From NCBI GenBank assembly GCA_015680905.1, contig CM027381.1, forward strand, positions 12,625,501-12,689,500: 64,000 nucleotides of DNA. The letters are read 5' to 3'. Shown piece by piece: positions 1 through 13,050 of this stretch. Each line of letters starts with the position of its first letter. Position 1 is the stretch's first letter. Source of the DNA: Coptis chinensis. Its lineage: Eukaryota; Streptophyta; Magnoliopsida; Ranunculales; Ranunculaceae. Below the pieces are notes generated by a model, which was not told where the DNA came from, searched no databases, and saw only the letters and a program-made list of their open reading frames with translations. A program made the position numbers and the translations under genes.

Positions 1-2260
1 AAAGTCTACAGGATAGAAAAAGTCTTGGACTTTTACAATGACGTTTTCCACAATTCCTTTTGGATACTTTATGGAACGATCGGCTAACTGTAGAGTCATG
101 GAGGTAGGTTTGAGCTCATGAAGACCTAGTTGTTTAAATAAGTAATATAGAAGTAAGTTCACACTAGCTCCTAGGTCTAGAAGCGCAGTAGCCGTATATT
201 TGTCACCTAAGGTACATGGAACTGTTGGTATACTAGGGTCCTTGTATTTGACTATACCATTGTGTTCGGTGATGGAGGAAAACTGTTCGGTGAGGAACGC
301 TTGTTGAGGAACATTAGTTCTCCTTTTTGTGGTGCACATATCTTTCAGAAATTTTGCATGTTTTGGTAATAGCTTTAAGGCATCGAGAAAAGGTAAGTTG
401 ATTGTCAAATTTTGGAAAGTCTCTCGAATTTCAGCAAAATTCTCATCAGGTTTATTCTTTGACAAGCGTGCAGGAAACGGTGCCTTAGGGCGGAATTTGG
501 CAAAGGGGTCAACTTGCTTGTTTCCTACATTCGGAGATGTTGACTTTGTTGGATCTGGTGAATCCACCGTAGGTTCATTATTGGAAATAGATTCATTTGA
601 TCCTTCGGATTCCTTTGGTTGATCATCTGGCATACGTATTTGATTGTCTACAGTTTTTCTAGATCGTAGAGTAGTGATTGCATGCACCTCACCTTGGTTG
701 GGGGTGCTTGTACTAGGTGTATTGGTGAGTTCAAAGGCTGTGTTTGCTGGTTTAGGGTTTGAACCGCTTGCAGGCAGAAAACACGCTTTCCTCGACTTTT
801 TTCTTGCGCCAATTGTTGAAGTGATTGTTGGATAGACGTTAAAATTTGAGACTGTTGGTTCATGTAAGCTAAGAAAGTCTCATTTGTCTTATCCGTAACG
901 GGTGGCGCAGGTTGTGCAACAGGTAGTAGTTCACGATTATTGCTTAGAAGTTGTGGATTATAGTTGGGATCTGGATTAGCTGGAACAAGGTTGCGGTTGG
1001 TTTGATAATTAGCATTGGAATTATTTTGAAATTGACCTTGTTGGTATTGTTGATTATTTCCTTGGTGGTATGGAATAAAATTGTTGGTAGGTCGAACAGG
1101 TGGATTAGCGAAACCTGGAGGAGCCCCCATTTGTTGGTTATTTTGGCGCCAAGCGAAATTCGGATGTTGTCTCCAAGGTGCATTAGGAATGTTGAATGCA
1201 CATGCCTCCTCCGACTGTTTAGAAAGGGAGGCATATAACAAGGGACAATAAACATCGGGATGGTCAGGACTGAGACAAAGAACACATAGGGATGTGTCAA
1301 CGCTTCATGACCTGTTTTTGGAAGTTGATCGTTTATTTGAACCGCAAGGGCATCTACTTTTTAGTTAGGATTCTATCAAATTTTTTAATTCGATCGGATT
1401 TTACCTCAAAAATAGATGTGGCCTTTGTAACATTGTCCTTTGATGACCTAGACGACTCGCTACCCCCAGGTGTGTACCTTTTTTTGCTTGTTTTTCAAGA
1501 AAAGTATAAGCTTCAGAGCTCCTTTGTCCATGAAGCAACCTCTGCTCATTATATCAAGAGTTTCTTTTTGATGATCGCATGCACCATTAAAGAATGAACG
1601 AACAAGGACAACTTTGTCTAGTTGGTGGTGAGGACATTCTAACAGAAGATCAGTGAAACGACTCCATGCTTCCGTAAAGGATTCATGAGGATTTTGACGA
1701 AAGAATTGAATTTTTTGAAGCATTTCAATTGTTTTCTTCTGAGTGTAAAATTGAAGCATGAAAGCTTGAACTAATTTATTCCATGTGTCTATGGATTGTG
1801 GCTGTTGTCCTGCTAGCCAAATTGACTCTTTCTCCGCTAAAGTGAATGGAAACAGCCGAAGTAAGAGTTGTTCCTTAGAGACGGCTGGGTGGTGAAATGT
1901 TGTGGCCACTTGTTGAAGCCTACGAAGATGATTGGAAGGTTTTTCATGATCCAAACCATGGTATATAGGTAACAAACTAAAAATGTCTGGCGGAATACGA
2001 AAATCACCGACAATGTCCTCAAGTTTGATGCAGGAAGAAGGTCCTTCCTGTAATGCAGTATAGAAGTCCGACATGGGCTTCTCAGCTGGTGGAGGATCGT
2101 CGGCCATAACGACAGAAGTTAATGGCGACGAAGGATCTTGATGAAGGTAATTAACAGAAGAAGAACAATTTTTAGGTGAGAACTTACGCAATTGCTTATC
2201 GTATTTTCTTCGACGATAGGTATGTTCAAAATCTTTAGTGAAACCAGACCGTAATCTCAT
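1..2260 (-). pseudogene. gag-protease region of the Athila-like element
   Basis: The first block (2260-1460, 266 residues from MRLRSGFTKDF) is a retrotransposon gag domain. The central W-x-K-L-x-x-A-F-x-x-x-F-Y and the R-x-N-P-x-E-S-F-x-E-A-W-x-R-F segment are typical of plant gag. A C-x2-C-x4-H-x4-C zinc knuckle is encoded at about 1286-1245. Downstream, the frame open from about 640 to 1 carries the linker P-F-P-A-R-L, the conserved stretch K-H-A-K-F-L-K-D-M-C near 330 and a retropepsin active site (D-L-G-A-S-V-N-L) near 160-185. The region 1459-1242 needs at least one frameshift to join gag to the zinc knuckle, so the polyprotein is broken. In a living element gag packages the RNA and the protease matures the polyprotein. 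Confidence 0.8.
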
Positions 2261-3866
2261 GCAAGCATAAAATTAGATCTAATCGATAGAAGAAAGTTAT
2301 TATTACTTGAATTTTATTATTATTTTTAAGCTGTAGAGTTGAACAACGTAGGCCTAAGCTCAGCTTTGCTAACGTGCTTGATGAAGCTAGAATACGTGTG
2401 CATAAACCAAACAACCAGTCACAAGAGAGATATGAGGGAGGTTTTCCGTGCAAGTACGGTTCTAATTAAGTAACCTCAATCTTTCAAGTTTCCTAGACAC
2501 TGTTGGAATATGATTATGAATAAGATTTATGAAATTAAAATTTATGCAAGGGCTTAATTTTTTTTATTTTTTTTTTTTTTTTTTTTAACAAAGATTTATG
2601 CAAGGGTGAAAATATAAACATGCAAATACGATATACTCATACAATACTAGATGCAGTAGCATGTGAAGATACTCTACTCATACGTATAACTATACGAATA
2701 GGCAAGGTTGTGTCATCGATAAATACTTCTATACATACATGCATATATACATCAGTAATACGTATATGTATGCTAATTTGTAAGTCGATATTACGTAGAC
2801 GTATATCAACAGTAACAGGCAAATTTGAATCACTCATACGTATCGAAATACATTAGCATGTGAATATAGTATAATATGATGTAGATAAATACGACAAAAC
2901 TAAACATACAACGTATTATACATAAACTAAAATACGACTCTTCTATTACATAATAATTCGATTTCGCAATACTCATTGAGATTGCGAAAGTGTCATATAG
3001 AGAGCGACTTTTACCCGTAGGGTTTAGAAACAACTTACCCAACTCAGATTTTAACCCTCGTTGGAATGTTCTCCTCTTTCTTGACAAAATCGACTTATTA
3101 AACAATATCGTGTACGTATACGTAGAGAAATACTAAACATGCAATAATAGACACTTATGCATATAAATATAGATAACCATGCAAAACAGTACCATTGGTA
3201 TGTACATATACATTAATATATAATTCATACCCACTTAATCGCATATAAATATTTACGGGCGTATTAACATGATTCATGCATATTTCTAGCCTAAGACGTA
3301 AATAATAATCCATAAACTATTACATTATACTACATACATGGTATTCATGCAAATAACTAAAAATAAAAACAACACTAAAAATTTGGAACCTGTAGCTTCT
3401 CGCTAGTCCGCCAAAGAAATGAAACAGACGTTTCAATCCGTCGACGTGATTAATCCCAAAAGATATTCGAAATTTCAGGTACAGGTCCAGAGAGTTAGGT
3501 CTGGATATGGATCAGGATTTAGCAGTGGATGTTGGGGCTATTAGATGAGCAGTAAATGAGCAAAGTTACCCGCGGACGCAAGTTACACTAGCAGACGCTT
3601 GAAGTCCAAAATTATCACGCTACGCGTCAATTATGCCACAATGAGTTCAACTTTTCACAGAACTCTTATAATCACCTGCAGTGTACTTTCCTAGTCCTAA
3701 CTTTTGGTACCTGGAAGTACAACAAAAAATCCGTGAGTGATCAGGTCAATTGCGAGACAAAATACGAAATTAAACAAAAAAAACGTAAGAACGAAACGAA
3801 AAGGAAGAGAGTGGGGGTTCCCCCTTGATGCAACTTCCAATCTGTAGCACAAGTCCTATGCCTTTA
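2261..3866 (-). other. untranslated leader between primer-binding site and gag
   Basis: This 1.6-kb stretch is AT-rich with no credible coding signal. Short open frames at 2620-3105 on both strands are random consequences of low GC content. A poly-T/poly-A run lies at 2558-2587. Long leaders are common in Athila elements. Confidence 0.5.
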
Positions 3867-3883
3867 GAACGGCAGCGGCGCCA
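3867..3883 (-). other. primer-binding site of the Athila-like element
   Basis: The minus strand reads TGGCGCCGCTGCCGTTC, close to the TGGCGCCGTTGCCGG-type site (complementary to the 3' end of tRNA-Asp) used by many plant Ty3/gypsy elements. It lies three bases inside the proposed LTR end, which reads ATATCA on the minus strand. Confidence 0.7.
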
Positions 3884-3886
3884 TTT

Positions 3887-4967
3887 TGATATTGCTCTTT
3901 TTACTACGTTAGAGATTTACTCTCTAATTTGGCGAAAAATGCGAATTCAAAGATTTCCTTACTCACGATCTTCGTGTTCGTAAAGTTGAAGTAAGAATTC
4001 GAACCAACCTAAAGTCTTTAGACAACTACAATTTGGTTTTTCACTCTTAGGAATTGAACCAACCTAAAGTCTAGACAACTACAATTTGGTTTTTAAGTTT
4101 TAATACTAATACTAGGTTTCTTTCCTACACAAACATTAAGAAAAACATTAAGATTCAAAATCATGCAACTAAGACACAATACAATTTACTAAAGAAAATG
4201 TGGAGAGCTAATCCTCCTCATGTGAAGATAACTTTTGTTGTTGATTTTAATAAATTCATTTTATTCTTCCTAGACTCATAGACAAGTCCTAATAGAAGAA
4301 AACTTGATCCCTAACATGTATGACTCATCTCTAAGCTCATACATGTTAGCAAGTGGAACCAAGCAATGACTTATCTCTAAGCTCATCACTTTGATTCCTA
4401 ACTAGACACTACACCAACTATCATTTTGGGATAGGATGTAGGTCTAGTTGTTCTTCCTAACCAACAACAAATATTTTCTCTCACATGAGTTGGATTAACT
4501 CCCCAAAAGGGAAGTTAGCTCATGATCCTTGGGATAAAGGATTACAAGTTAGAAGTACAAAAAGATAGAGAGAAAAAGGAAGAAGAAGACTAACTATCTA
4601 AACTCACTTGCTTTCTATTTATTTTCTAGAAAAAAACCAAAGTTTCCTCTATTAAAACTATTACAAGCTTTTCTTACAAAACTAAAAACTAAATAATAAA
4701 AATGACTAAGGAACTAAAATAATACAAGGTAAGGAAAAGAAGTCAAGGGAGTAAATAGAGTGTCCCCCCCTTGTTTTGTTTTCTTCTCCATTTGAGAGAA
4801 ATCTCATTTCCTCCCACATGAAACATCAAACCACATTTACTTCATTTTTATCCACCACATTAAAACAAAGTGACACCTTGCCTTTTTTTCACTATTAACA
4901 CCTAATCTAATTAATTACATGCAAGGTGTCAACTTTTCACCAATAATTTGTCATTTTTGTCTTGACA
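3887..4967 (-). repeat. 5' LTR of the Athila-like element (minus strand)
   Basis: The inner boundary is set by the primer-binding site. The outer boundary is my choice, because the minus strand starts TGTCAAG at 4967 and the flanking composition changes to GC-rich there. Inside, a block of about 42 bp (with AACCAACCTAAAGTC and GACAACTACAATTTGG) occurs twice, near 3999-4041 and 4056-4098. The outer end could be wrong because the partner LTR is not visible. Confidence 0.45.
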
Positions 4968-5319
4968 TGCTCCATGATTGATAACTCATCCAATCTTGCG
5001 GGCCCGCATAGTGGGTCCTATGTGCAGTCTAGTGGCGGTCCGGTCTTTGGGCAATTTTACAACTTCCCGCCTATGCGTAGAGTTCATCGCCCTGATTGTC
5101 TGAGCAACTCACTTGTCGCATTCGGAGTCCTGGTTCAAGAGGTAGGAGCTTCAGAAGTTTGATGCTTCTGTGCGGATTTGGAAGAATTCATATATATGTC
5201 GTTCCTCATGCTTTATCGCAGGTTTAAATAATATTTTTATGTTTACTGCGAATACCTGCAAAAGTATGAAAACATATTTATTTGATGATTATTAAACACA
5301 TAATTAACCAAATTTATAT
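4968..5319. other. unassigned spacer with short GC-rich block
   Basis: Positions 4968-5165 have markedly higher GC than either neighbour and hold a 66-residue open frame that I do not recognise. It could be a captured exon or the edge of the neighbouring transposase element. The rest is AT-rich with no signal. Confidence 0.3.
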
Positions 5320-7258
5320 GTCTCAATGTGGTTTCATAATACACTTTTGGGTGCTTATCAAACATTGTCTTGAATATATTTCTTTCATTAGTACAACCTG
5401 CTCAACTTCTTCCAATCCCTTTTGGAGTGCATCTTTAGCTTTCAAATATCTATTTTCATTGATTGCGCCCTTTGTCACAAGCTTCATTGCCAAATGACAT
5501 AAGTCATTGTACCGCAAAGATTGAACTGCATTGCAATTTGACAAATTTGGTTTGCTACCATTGTCTCTTACAACTCCGACTTTCACTGCTTTAGTCCACC
5601 TCTGTAGTATATATTGATTAGGAATCATATGTATATTATTATGATAAAATACCTTCAATATGTGACGACAAATAAGGCCAAGGGACTCAAACTTTTTGCA
5701 GCTACACTCAGTCTAAAAGTTAGACATATCAATTGCGACCTTTCTTACAGACCCTTCTCTAGTAACTTCATATGTGTATGTTGTACCATCAACACTGCAT
5801 TCCTTGATGTTATACATAAGATGTTCCTTATACTCAACTTCAAATATTTCAAAAACAGCATGTGTGTACATATCAGACGCTTGCTTTAGCATGGGTGTAG
5901 AGACAAATAACCTTTGGGACATCTGAGATGAATTGAAATCAGCTTCAATTTATGCCTGTCGTCGAGACTGAAGTAGACACTCAAAACGATGAACAAACTT
6001 AATCAAACTGTACTTTCTCTTCACATAATTTTTCAAAAGACTATTGGTACTTTCCCTACGTTGAGTAGTGGTCATGTTTGCACAAAAAATGTCTCGCCCA
6101 TACACTAATGCCCATTTCTTCTTTATTTTGATCAATTCAACCAACCACTTATTTTCCAAAAGATCATAATCACGCAACATCTTGTCCCATCTTGATAAAA
6201 AAAATATCCTCTGTCTCACAATTGTATACACACTTATTGAAGTCGTTTAGAAACCCAGGAACTCTGTATACATGGTGGAGGTGCTTTCCGACATTTAGAT
6301 ATATATGCCACAAACAAAGACGATGCTGTGTTTCGGGAAAAACAATTGGGATAGCCTTCGCCATTGCTGGACACTGGTCGGTAAGAATAGTTTTTGGTGG
6401 TTTTCCTTACATTACTTTTAAAAAGGTTTCAAACAACCATTTAAAAGACTCGGCACTTTCATCTATCAAAAGCGCACCCCCAAATATAATAGACTGCATA
6501 TGATGATTGATACCAACAAATGGCGCAAACAGTTGTCTATACTTGTTTGTTCTTTAAGTCGTATCAAAAACAACAATATCTCCAAAGTAATTATAATCCA
6601 TCACTGACGTTGCATCTACCCAGAACATATTTGATAGTTGATTTTCATCGTCACGCAACTCATCGTAAAAGAAAGATGGATTCTCAGCTTTCTTCCTTTT
6701 AAAATATTCTATAATTGCATTCCCATCTCCGTGCTTGCCAAGTTCTTGCTCACGCTTCTTACGAAGATAATTTTTATAATCGATGTATGTAAAACCAACA
6801 TTTTCTAGTCCTCTAGCTTGATGCGTCATATATTTATAACCATCAATAGACGCAATTCCTATAGCATCTAAACTACTAATTTCTGCTCCTTGTGGCTCTT
6901 TAACACGCCTTTGAGACCTCAACAAATACATCTTGGATGGGGTTGCCTACTCGTGGTTATGTTCATGTACCACCTCAATAACAACCCATTCGTTTTTCAC
7001 ATTTGAAACAGCCATGCGAGCTTTGCAACCAATTCTTGTTTCGTTACGATCATTTTTCACATTTTCATTCCGCTTATCTTTTTTACGCACACCTTCCTTG
7101 AAATATACAAAGAATCGCCTTCTCACTGTTCTATCTGCTCTATAATATATTTTGTCCTTCCTAATACTAAAACCGATTTTACGAGCGTAGGAATTATAAC
7201 TTGCATATGCCTCTTCCTCATATTGAAAAACCAATCCCTCATATAACAAATCTTCCAT
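5320..7258 (-). pseudogene. FAR1-related / MULE-type transposase, degenerate
   Basis: Starting at 7258 the minus strand encodes a FAR1 DNA-binding domain (E-E-A-Y-x-x-Y-N-x-Y-A-R-K-I-G-F-S, ending H-E-H-N-H-E), then a MULE/FRS transposase core (V-F-D-T-T near 6560, C-L-W-H-I-Y near 6300) and a SWIM zinc finger (C-S-C...G-L-I-C-R-H-I-L-K-V) near 5700-5640. In-frame stops occur right after H-N-H-E (about 6949-6947) and after V-F-D-T-T, with others further on. The locus cannot make a full protein. The family contains both active Mutator-like transposases and domesticated FHY3/FAR1 transcription factors. I could not find terminal inverted repeats, so it may be a dead transposon or a dead FRS gene. 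Confidence 0.8.
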
Positions 7259-8289
7259 TGTTAGTTAAAGAGATTTTATTTTCTTTGGAGTATGAATAAA
7301 ACCCCTCTTTTTCTTTTTTTCGATAGAGAGTTGAAGAAGAGGGCGAGATTGTGGAGATTTCCCTCCCCCCATTTTCCACGTACAGAATATTTCCTCACAC
7401 ACACAATCTTGCCTTATTCTTCCTAATTTGTAGCGATTTTGTTTTGATTTTTTTGGTATCTTCTATCTAACAGTGTTAGACCTCTTTGTTATGGGCGTGA
7501 AATAGGTGGACAGGTGTCACTATATTTTTGTAAGGTGTAAAAGGGCCACTTTTACACCCAGGCGGAGAAGATCTGGTCTCTCCGGAAAATATTGTGTTTA
7601 CTGGCAAAAGACACTCATGCGGTCCATACTGTCCATCTGTCATATTGGTGGGTGAAGTGATCAACTATATAACTGAAGTGCGCTTTAATTCTCTAAACAA
7701 TGCCATTATGCCAAAGTCCTAGTGCACCTATGAAACGCCGGTTTGCTTTTCAAATTAGTGGTTTTATTCCACATTTATTCCAACTCTAGTGGGTTTGCAT
7801 GCATATTGGTGAGGTTTAAACAGCCCCATCGCACAGCGGCCTGGATAAGTGGATTTGGAGAGCGGTGGGTGAAGCCACCTTCAAGCAAGAAAAGGTTACT
7901 TTGGGTGTGGGCAGAACTACCTTGAAATTACACTGTGAATAGCAATCAGGAAGACATCCATCACCTGTTCACATTACTAAGTCCATAATAAAAAATTTTG
8001 TTTCGATGAACAACCCATATTTCAATTGGCATGTATGTCAATTTGTTTTTAAATTGTTTAGAAGAGAAATAGGTATGCTGAATATATCATTTGTCACTAC
8101 AGCCATTTTGGGCCAAATTGGAACGTATGTTGTCCAAAATTAAGCTAAAAGTTGGAGTTGTTTACATTTTAGTGATGGGCCTAACAGAAACGGGTCTCAC
8201 CCGTTCCAATTTGGCCCAGATGATTTAGTGTGTATCCAAGTATCCAACTATCCATATTGATCCGTCATAATATTTATCAGAAAAATATA
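7259..8289. other. intergenic DNA with a 17-bp inverted repeat
   Basis: No gene is visible. A perfect 17-bp inverted repeat (TGGGCCAAATTGGAACG at 8109-8125 and its complement at 8202-8218) surrounds a 76-bp loop and could fold as a hairpin. Open frames here are short and unrecognised. Confidence 0.4.
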
Positions 8290-8713
8290 TCTTACTATAT
8301 TAGAAAATTTTGGGTACGAGGAATAGTAATTTGGTGTCACGTTTGTGTCCGTCACAGGGGTACAATAGTCAATTCGCACCTAATAGAAAATTTTATACGC
8401 CTCTCAATTTTTCCTCTTTTCCTCTCGGTCTCCCCATCTTGGCTTCTCTTCACACACACTTTAACCTCGCCCACCCTTTCTCTCCACCCTATCTCAATAG
8501 TTCTTGAATATTCTTCTCTCAAACTCCATTGCTCTTTCTCAAACCCCCATCAAAGAATCGAAAAAAAAAACCACCGTCAAAGGAACAAATTGCATTTAAG
8601 GTTGCTTCATCAATTGTTTAGGCATATGTCTTTGTAGTTGTTCTATCGTGAAGATTTGAATGGTCAAAATCAATGCACCATGTCCACTTGAAATACTTCC
8701 CTAGAATGGTTTT

Positions 8714-8756
8714 ATGATGGCTGAGAATCCCAATCTAGGTCCAGCAGCAGAAAGAG
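8714..8756 (+). pseudogene. possible captured first exon inside the Helitron
   Basis: A start codon pair followed by M-A-E-N-P-N-L-G-P-A-A-E-R and a GT donor at 8757 looks like a first coding exon. It lies just downstream of CT-rich sequence resembling a 5' UTR. I cannot identify the parent gene or link it with certainty to later exons. Confidence 0.3.
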
Positions 8757-9595
8757 GTATCCGCCTCCTCCTCGCTCCTTCCGGTTTATTCTAAATCGTC
8801 ATATGTTTTATGGTGTGAGTAAGGTTCCAGGAAGCACATGCTTGGAGGAATTTCCCTGTAGAGCTCCCCTAAAGTTTCTCTTTCTAAAGTTTAGAGTAAG
8901 TGTTCTCATGGTGTAATGGTATTGTCACTCAATCGGTTGCTTTGACGGGATTAACAAATTGTGGAGGCAAGCAGAGAATATGAAAATTGTCGATGTTTCG
9001 TGGGATGAATCTTTGCGGGTGGTTTTCTTTTATTAGATTAAAGGTCACCTTATAAGAAAATTAATTACTGCTTTTTCGTTTTCTAGGCTAATAAGTTTTG
9101 CTATAAGATTGCCATTCAACAACATTTCAATTCTGAGCAAAGTTGATTTTACTCAAGTGTGACCATCCTTTTCACAAATGTATACTATATATTTGATTGT
9201 GATGAGTAGGGAATGTGGTAGGTGCATATAGTTGTATCAAGAACATTCTAATTCATCTATTCGAAGACTTAATGAATGTTAAGTAGGTTTGTGATGGCCT
9301 TAACTTATTGCAAGCTAAGTGGTATCATAGACTCTTGACAATGGTTATTGAAAACATCAATTAGTGTAATGATAACGCTTAATGCATGGTGCAAAGTGGA
9401 TATCGCCTAAAGTCACCAGAAAATACTATTTTTTTTTCTACGGTTTCCTCAAATATATTTTGGTACTTTGATATGCACTGCTTTTAACTGTATTTATGCT
9501 TCTTGAGTATTTTTTGTCAACTATATATGTATAATGTTTTGTGTTTTTCATTTGATATATATTTTTTTCAACTATTATATGTAAGGTTCGTATTT

Positions 9596-9657
9596 TTGAA
9601 ATGTAACTGGAATTAATTTCCTTTGAAATGTAACTGGAATTAATTTCCTTTGAAATG
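9596..9657 (+). repeat. 27-bp tandem repeat, about 2.2 copies
   Basis: The unit ATGTAACTGGAATTAATTTC plus CTTTGAA is repeated directly at 9601 and 9628, with a partial third copy. It lies within the Helitron. Confidence 0.85.
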
Positions 9658-12020
9658 TTGGACTGTCAAGGTTTTCAAAGATGTATAATGAAAGAGCAAA
9701 TGTGAATCAGATATGGGAGCAACTCACTTATCCCTGTTGCAAGCAAAAGTCCATGAAGGCTTGAGGTGCGGTTTTGGTTCTCATATTTTTCATGTTTGCT
9801 ACAAGTGTATTAGGTTTTTTGACTGATTCATGTGATCTCTAATTTAGGATGAGGAAGTCGGTTTTGCATACATAAGTCTGCGTGGAGCAGTGCACACCTT
9901 GCTGAGAGGGGACATGATGGCTATGGATGATCAATTTGTCGTTTTTTGGACATGTTGTGCTCCTACGTCGTACGTACCTCCAACACCTCTTTATACAATG
10001 CAAATACTAAATATTATTTAAGAGTTACCTACTTATTGAATCCTATGTGCAGCTACCTGTTAAATTATCCGATAAATAGTTCCAGCCTGATAACTTTTGA
10101 TAAGCAAAGACATATGCCCCCGTGGTATAACATTCACTTTTCGTAAGGTAGGTTTCATCCCCATATCCAACTAACAATTAGTGTTACTAAATGAATTGCA
10201 TATATATGGGCATATATTATAAAACTTTACGTGATTTCATTAGGAAGATTATTGTGTCATCTTCTACTGTTGGTTTGGTTTGATTGCCAGTATAATTAGT
10301 AATGAAGGTCGTGTTGGACTGCTGCTAACTCGCTGGTGATATTTCTTATTTTACTGGTTTTTGAAGCTTAGGAGAAATGATAGCACTGTTATGCATTCCA
10401 TAGATAGCTCTCCTTGGCTTCAGGTAACCCTATATATTGAACATTATATGTAGGTACTTCTGTTTTTCTTTTTACCCTTGGTGTCGCACATCTTGGCCTC
10501 GATGGATTATAGATATATGGCCAACTACAAAATCTTTTCAAGGTAAGTGAATTATGTCTGCAAATCCACATAACGGAGATAATTCTTAGAGTATAATATG
10601 GAACTTAGCTTCTTGCAATGGGAAAATTGTCAAAATGTTCTTTGTTGTTTGTCTTTGAATCACTTTATCATATATAACAAATTAAAGTGGTCGAAAGATT
10701 CCGGTATGATAAGAATTAGAAATATATAGAATTACTTCATCACACTAAACGATTATTTTCGTCTGTTTGCTCAAAGAACAAAGAGAACACTTAAAGTAGG
10801 AGTTGCCATTGGAACTACTGATGCCTCAATGGATGAATGGATGTAGATATAAACTTCTGTACATATGTTCTGTAAAAAGGAGTTTTTAAGGCCACATAAT
10901 TTAATATCTTCATCTTGCGCTATATAGTAATTGGTCTGCAATATATTTTGATGGAGCTTATGATAGAGGTACTAATGACTTCTATCAAATGGGAGCAAAC
11001 AATGAAGCCCCTCATGCAACCTTATGTAAAAGACATGATGGATGACTTCTAGGTGCAGTTTTTGAGGGCCAAACGTGAGGGCGGATACTATGGTTTACAA
11101 AATAAATTTAGAAACATTAGTTAAAAATGATAATCCAATGCACTTCGCTAAACTACTTTTGGCAAAAGTTGTATTAGGGATAATAAATTCATTTCATAAA
11201 ATATTATAATGTCCAAACTTAATAGGAGATTTTTAGAAGAAAATGCATTATACTATTATTTTAAAAAGCTTTTGAAGAGTGTTTTTTTGAGGGCTTTTTC
11301 GCCTAAGTGACTTTACAACCAGGTTTAAAGTTTTTCAAGTAATAGACTTTATGTAAATATAATTATAACAACCAGCTCATAATATAGCTAAATGGGATAA
11401 TAGGTATGGTGGAATTTGCCCGAATTGGGTATATAACTTTGTACAACCTATGTGAGCATTCTTTTTGTTGTTTTCCTTCTTTCATTTAGTGTTCTTTGAT
11501 GAATTGCATTCAAATAACCGCTCTCTTGAAATTGAAAGATTGAATGTCGAGAATGCAAAACATGCTTCAAGAAATTACTAATTAAAGCAAATTGAAGAGC
11601 ACACCATCTGAACATGAGACGATGTTGTTGTTTGGCCGGTGCAGTGTCTTATCAGACATTTTATACCTCAGCTTGAGAAGAGGATAAAAGAGTGTGCAGA
11701 CAAAAATTTATTAGATGCTGTTGCTAGAGTCTTGCACCAAGGGATATACCTATCTAATGGCTATTGTATGATAAAGTTTTAAAGCAGCTCTATGTGAGGA
11801 GAAAGAGTTGTTTTCCTGTTGGCCTTCTATGTACTAAATATTTCTTTCAAAACTTGAATGATAATCAATGTACTTATGAACTGTACAGGAACTGAGCAGC
11901 TCAGTATTGGGTTGTTGTTGTAGTTGTTTTTTTTTTTTGACAGTTTCTATTCCTGCTACGTATTTTACTGGCCAATTATAAATTCGTAAAAATACGTGTG
12001 TAGCACGTGCATGATGCTAG

Positions 12021-12413
12021 TATATATATATATATCCCGTCATAACGCCCAACTTGTAAAGGTGCACCTGAAAGGCTGAAACCACCACAAAAGCAAACAT
12101 TAAGATCAAAATCAAACAGCTCCCACTCCAACACCAGCGAATCATAGCAAGATCAGAACAATACTATAATATTATAAAAAAAAACGAAAGAAAAAAAAAA
12201 ACAATACTATAATCAAGTTTTCACCGTAGTCTTTGCAGTTTGCACTGTAGAAAAGAAAATAGCGCAAATTCTTCCCATCTTTGTAGTAAATAACTAAATA
12301 ACAATTAACAAATTTCAAGAAAATTCACATGTTTAACATTTTTAATTTACCTTTTTATCTTGTGTCAGTAGGCCCACCACATGAGAATTATCATGATTCA
12401 TGGTTGCCCTCAC
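12021..12413. other. intergenic, nothing recognised
   Basis: AT-rich sequence with an (AT)n run at 12021-12034 and A-rich tracts near 12170-12205. No gene or element end was found. Confidence 0.4.
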
Positions 12414-12915
12414 TGTTCTAAAAATCGGTATAGGCGGTCTCTAGGTGCTAGGCGGTGCCCAACCGACTTATCTAGGTCCTAGTCGTTTAAAAAATCGGCG
12501 GACCGACTAAGCGGGTCTAGGCGGACCGATTAGGCGGGTCTAGGTGGTCCAGTCAAGTTTTTGTTTTTTTTTTTGAATGATTAAATATCAAAAAATAAAC
12601 GTCCGTGTAGACTTAAGATTTGAATGAGTTTAAAAGACTTAAGTCTAATGTAAATTATATGCCACTATAACAAATAGTATGTTTTTATATGAAGTCAATA
12701 TTCCTCAACTATTACGAATTTTTGTAATAAATATCTTTGTTTGTGTTTATTTTTTGAGTTATGATAAATGATTTTCTTCATTTCTTGTAGTATATGTGTG
12801 TATTACTATATATATTAGGAAAAATAAACGCCTAGCGCCTAGCCCGTCTAGGCACTGCCTAGAAGGCCTAAGCGCTCTCCCACTGCCCGACTACCGCCTA
12901 GCGTTTTTTAGAACA
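12414..12915. repeat. hAT-like MITE with GC-rich subterminal repeats
   Basis: The ends are inverted repeats: TGTTCTAAAAATCG on the left and TTTTTTAGAACA on the right. Both subterminal regions carry variants of CTAGGCGGT/ACCGCCTAG. The flanks share the motif GCCC[T/C]CAC (12406-12413 and 12918-12925), an imperfect 8-bp duplication of hAT type with a two-base ambiguity at the right end. No coding capacity. Confidence 0.65.
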
Positions 12916-13050
12916 TTGCCCCCACGAGCATCTCGTGCCATGTCCTAATATATGAAATTGGGAGACGTACAAACAACTTTTACAGGGCAGAGGAAAATTT
13001 TGGTTGTGTGCTAAAAAAATTCATCTAATTCTCTTACTTGCAAGGAGATA

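Larger units (their letters stand above)
1..4967 (-). mobile_element. Athila-like Ty3/gypsy LTR retrotransposon, 5' part (continues past window start)
   Basis: Read on the minus strand the order is LTR (4967-3887), primer-binding site (3883-3867), a long leader, gag (from 2260), then protease running off the window at position 1. Protease wording (D-L-G-A-S in place of D-T-G), the long leader and an Asp-tRNA-like primer site all fit the Athila lineage of plant Ty3/gypsy elements. Reverse transcriptase and integrase would lie outside the window. Frameshifts between gag and protease mean the copy is not autonomous. The left LTR is not in the window, so no target-site duplication can be checked. 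Confidence 0.75.
8290..12020 (+). mobile_element. probable non-autonomous Helitron, 3.7 kb
   Basis: The 5' end reads A|TCTTACTATATTAG, matching the plant Helitron 5' consensus that begins TC and is followed by an ACTATAT-type motif. The 3' end has a short hairpin (ACGTG-TGTAG-CACGT) a few bases before CTAG|T at 12017-12021. Insertion between A and T without target duplication is the Helitron rule. No Rep/helicase coding is visible, so it is non-autonomous. It contains what looks like captured gene material: a CT-rich 5'-UTR-like block (8390-8560), a short exon with a splice donor (8714-8756), and further short open stretches near 9850-9930 and 11490-11780 that I do not recognise. Confidence 0.6.

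Noticed and set aside
2620..3105. Open frames in the Athila leader
   Set aside because: Low-GC sequence gives isoleucine-rich frames on both strands; position is an untranslated leader.
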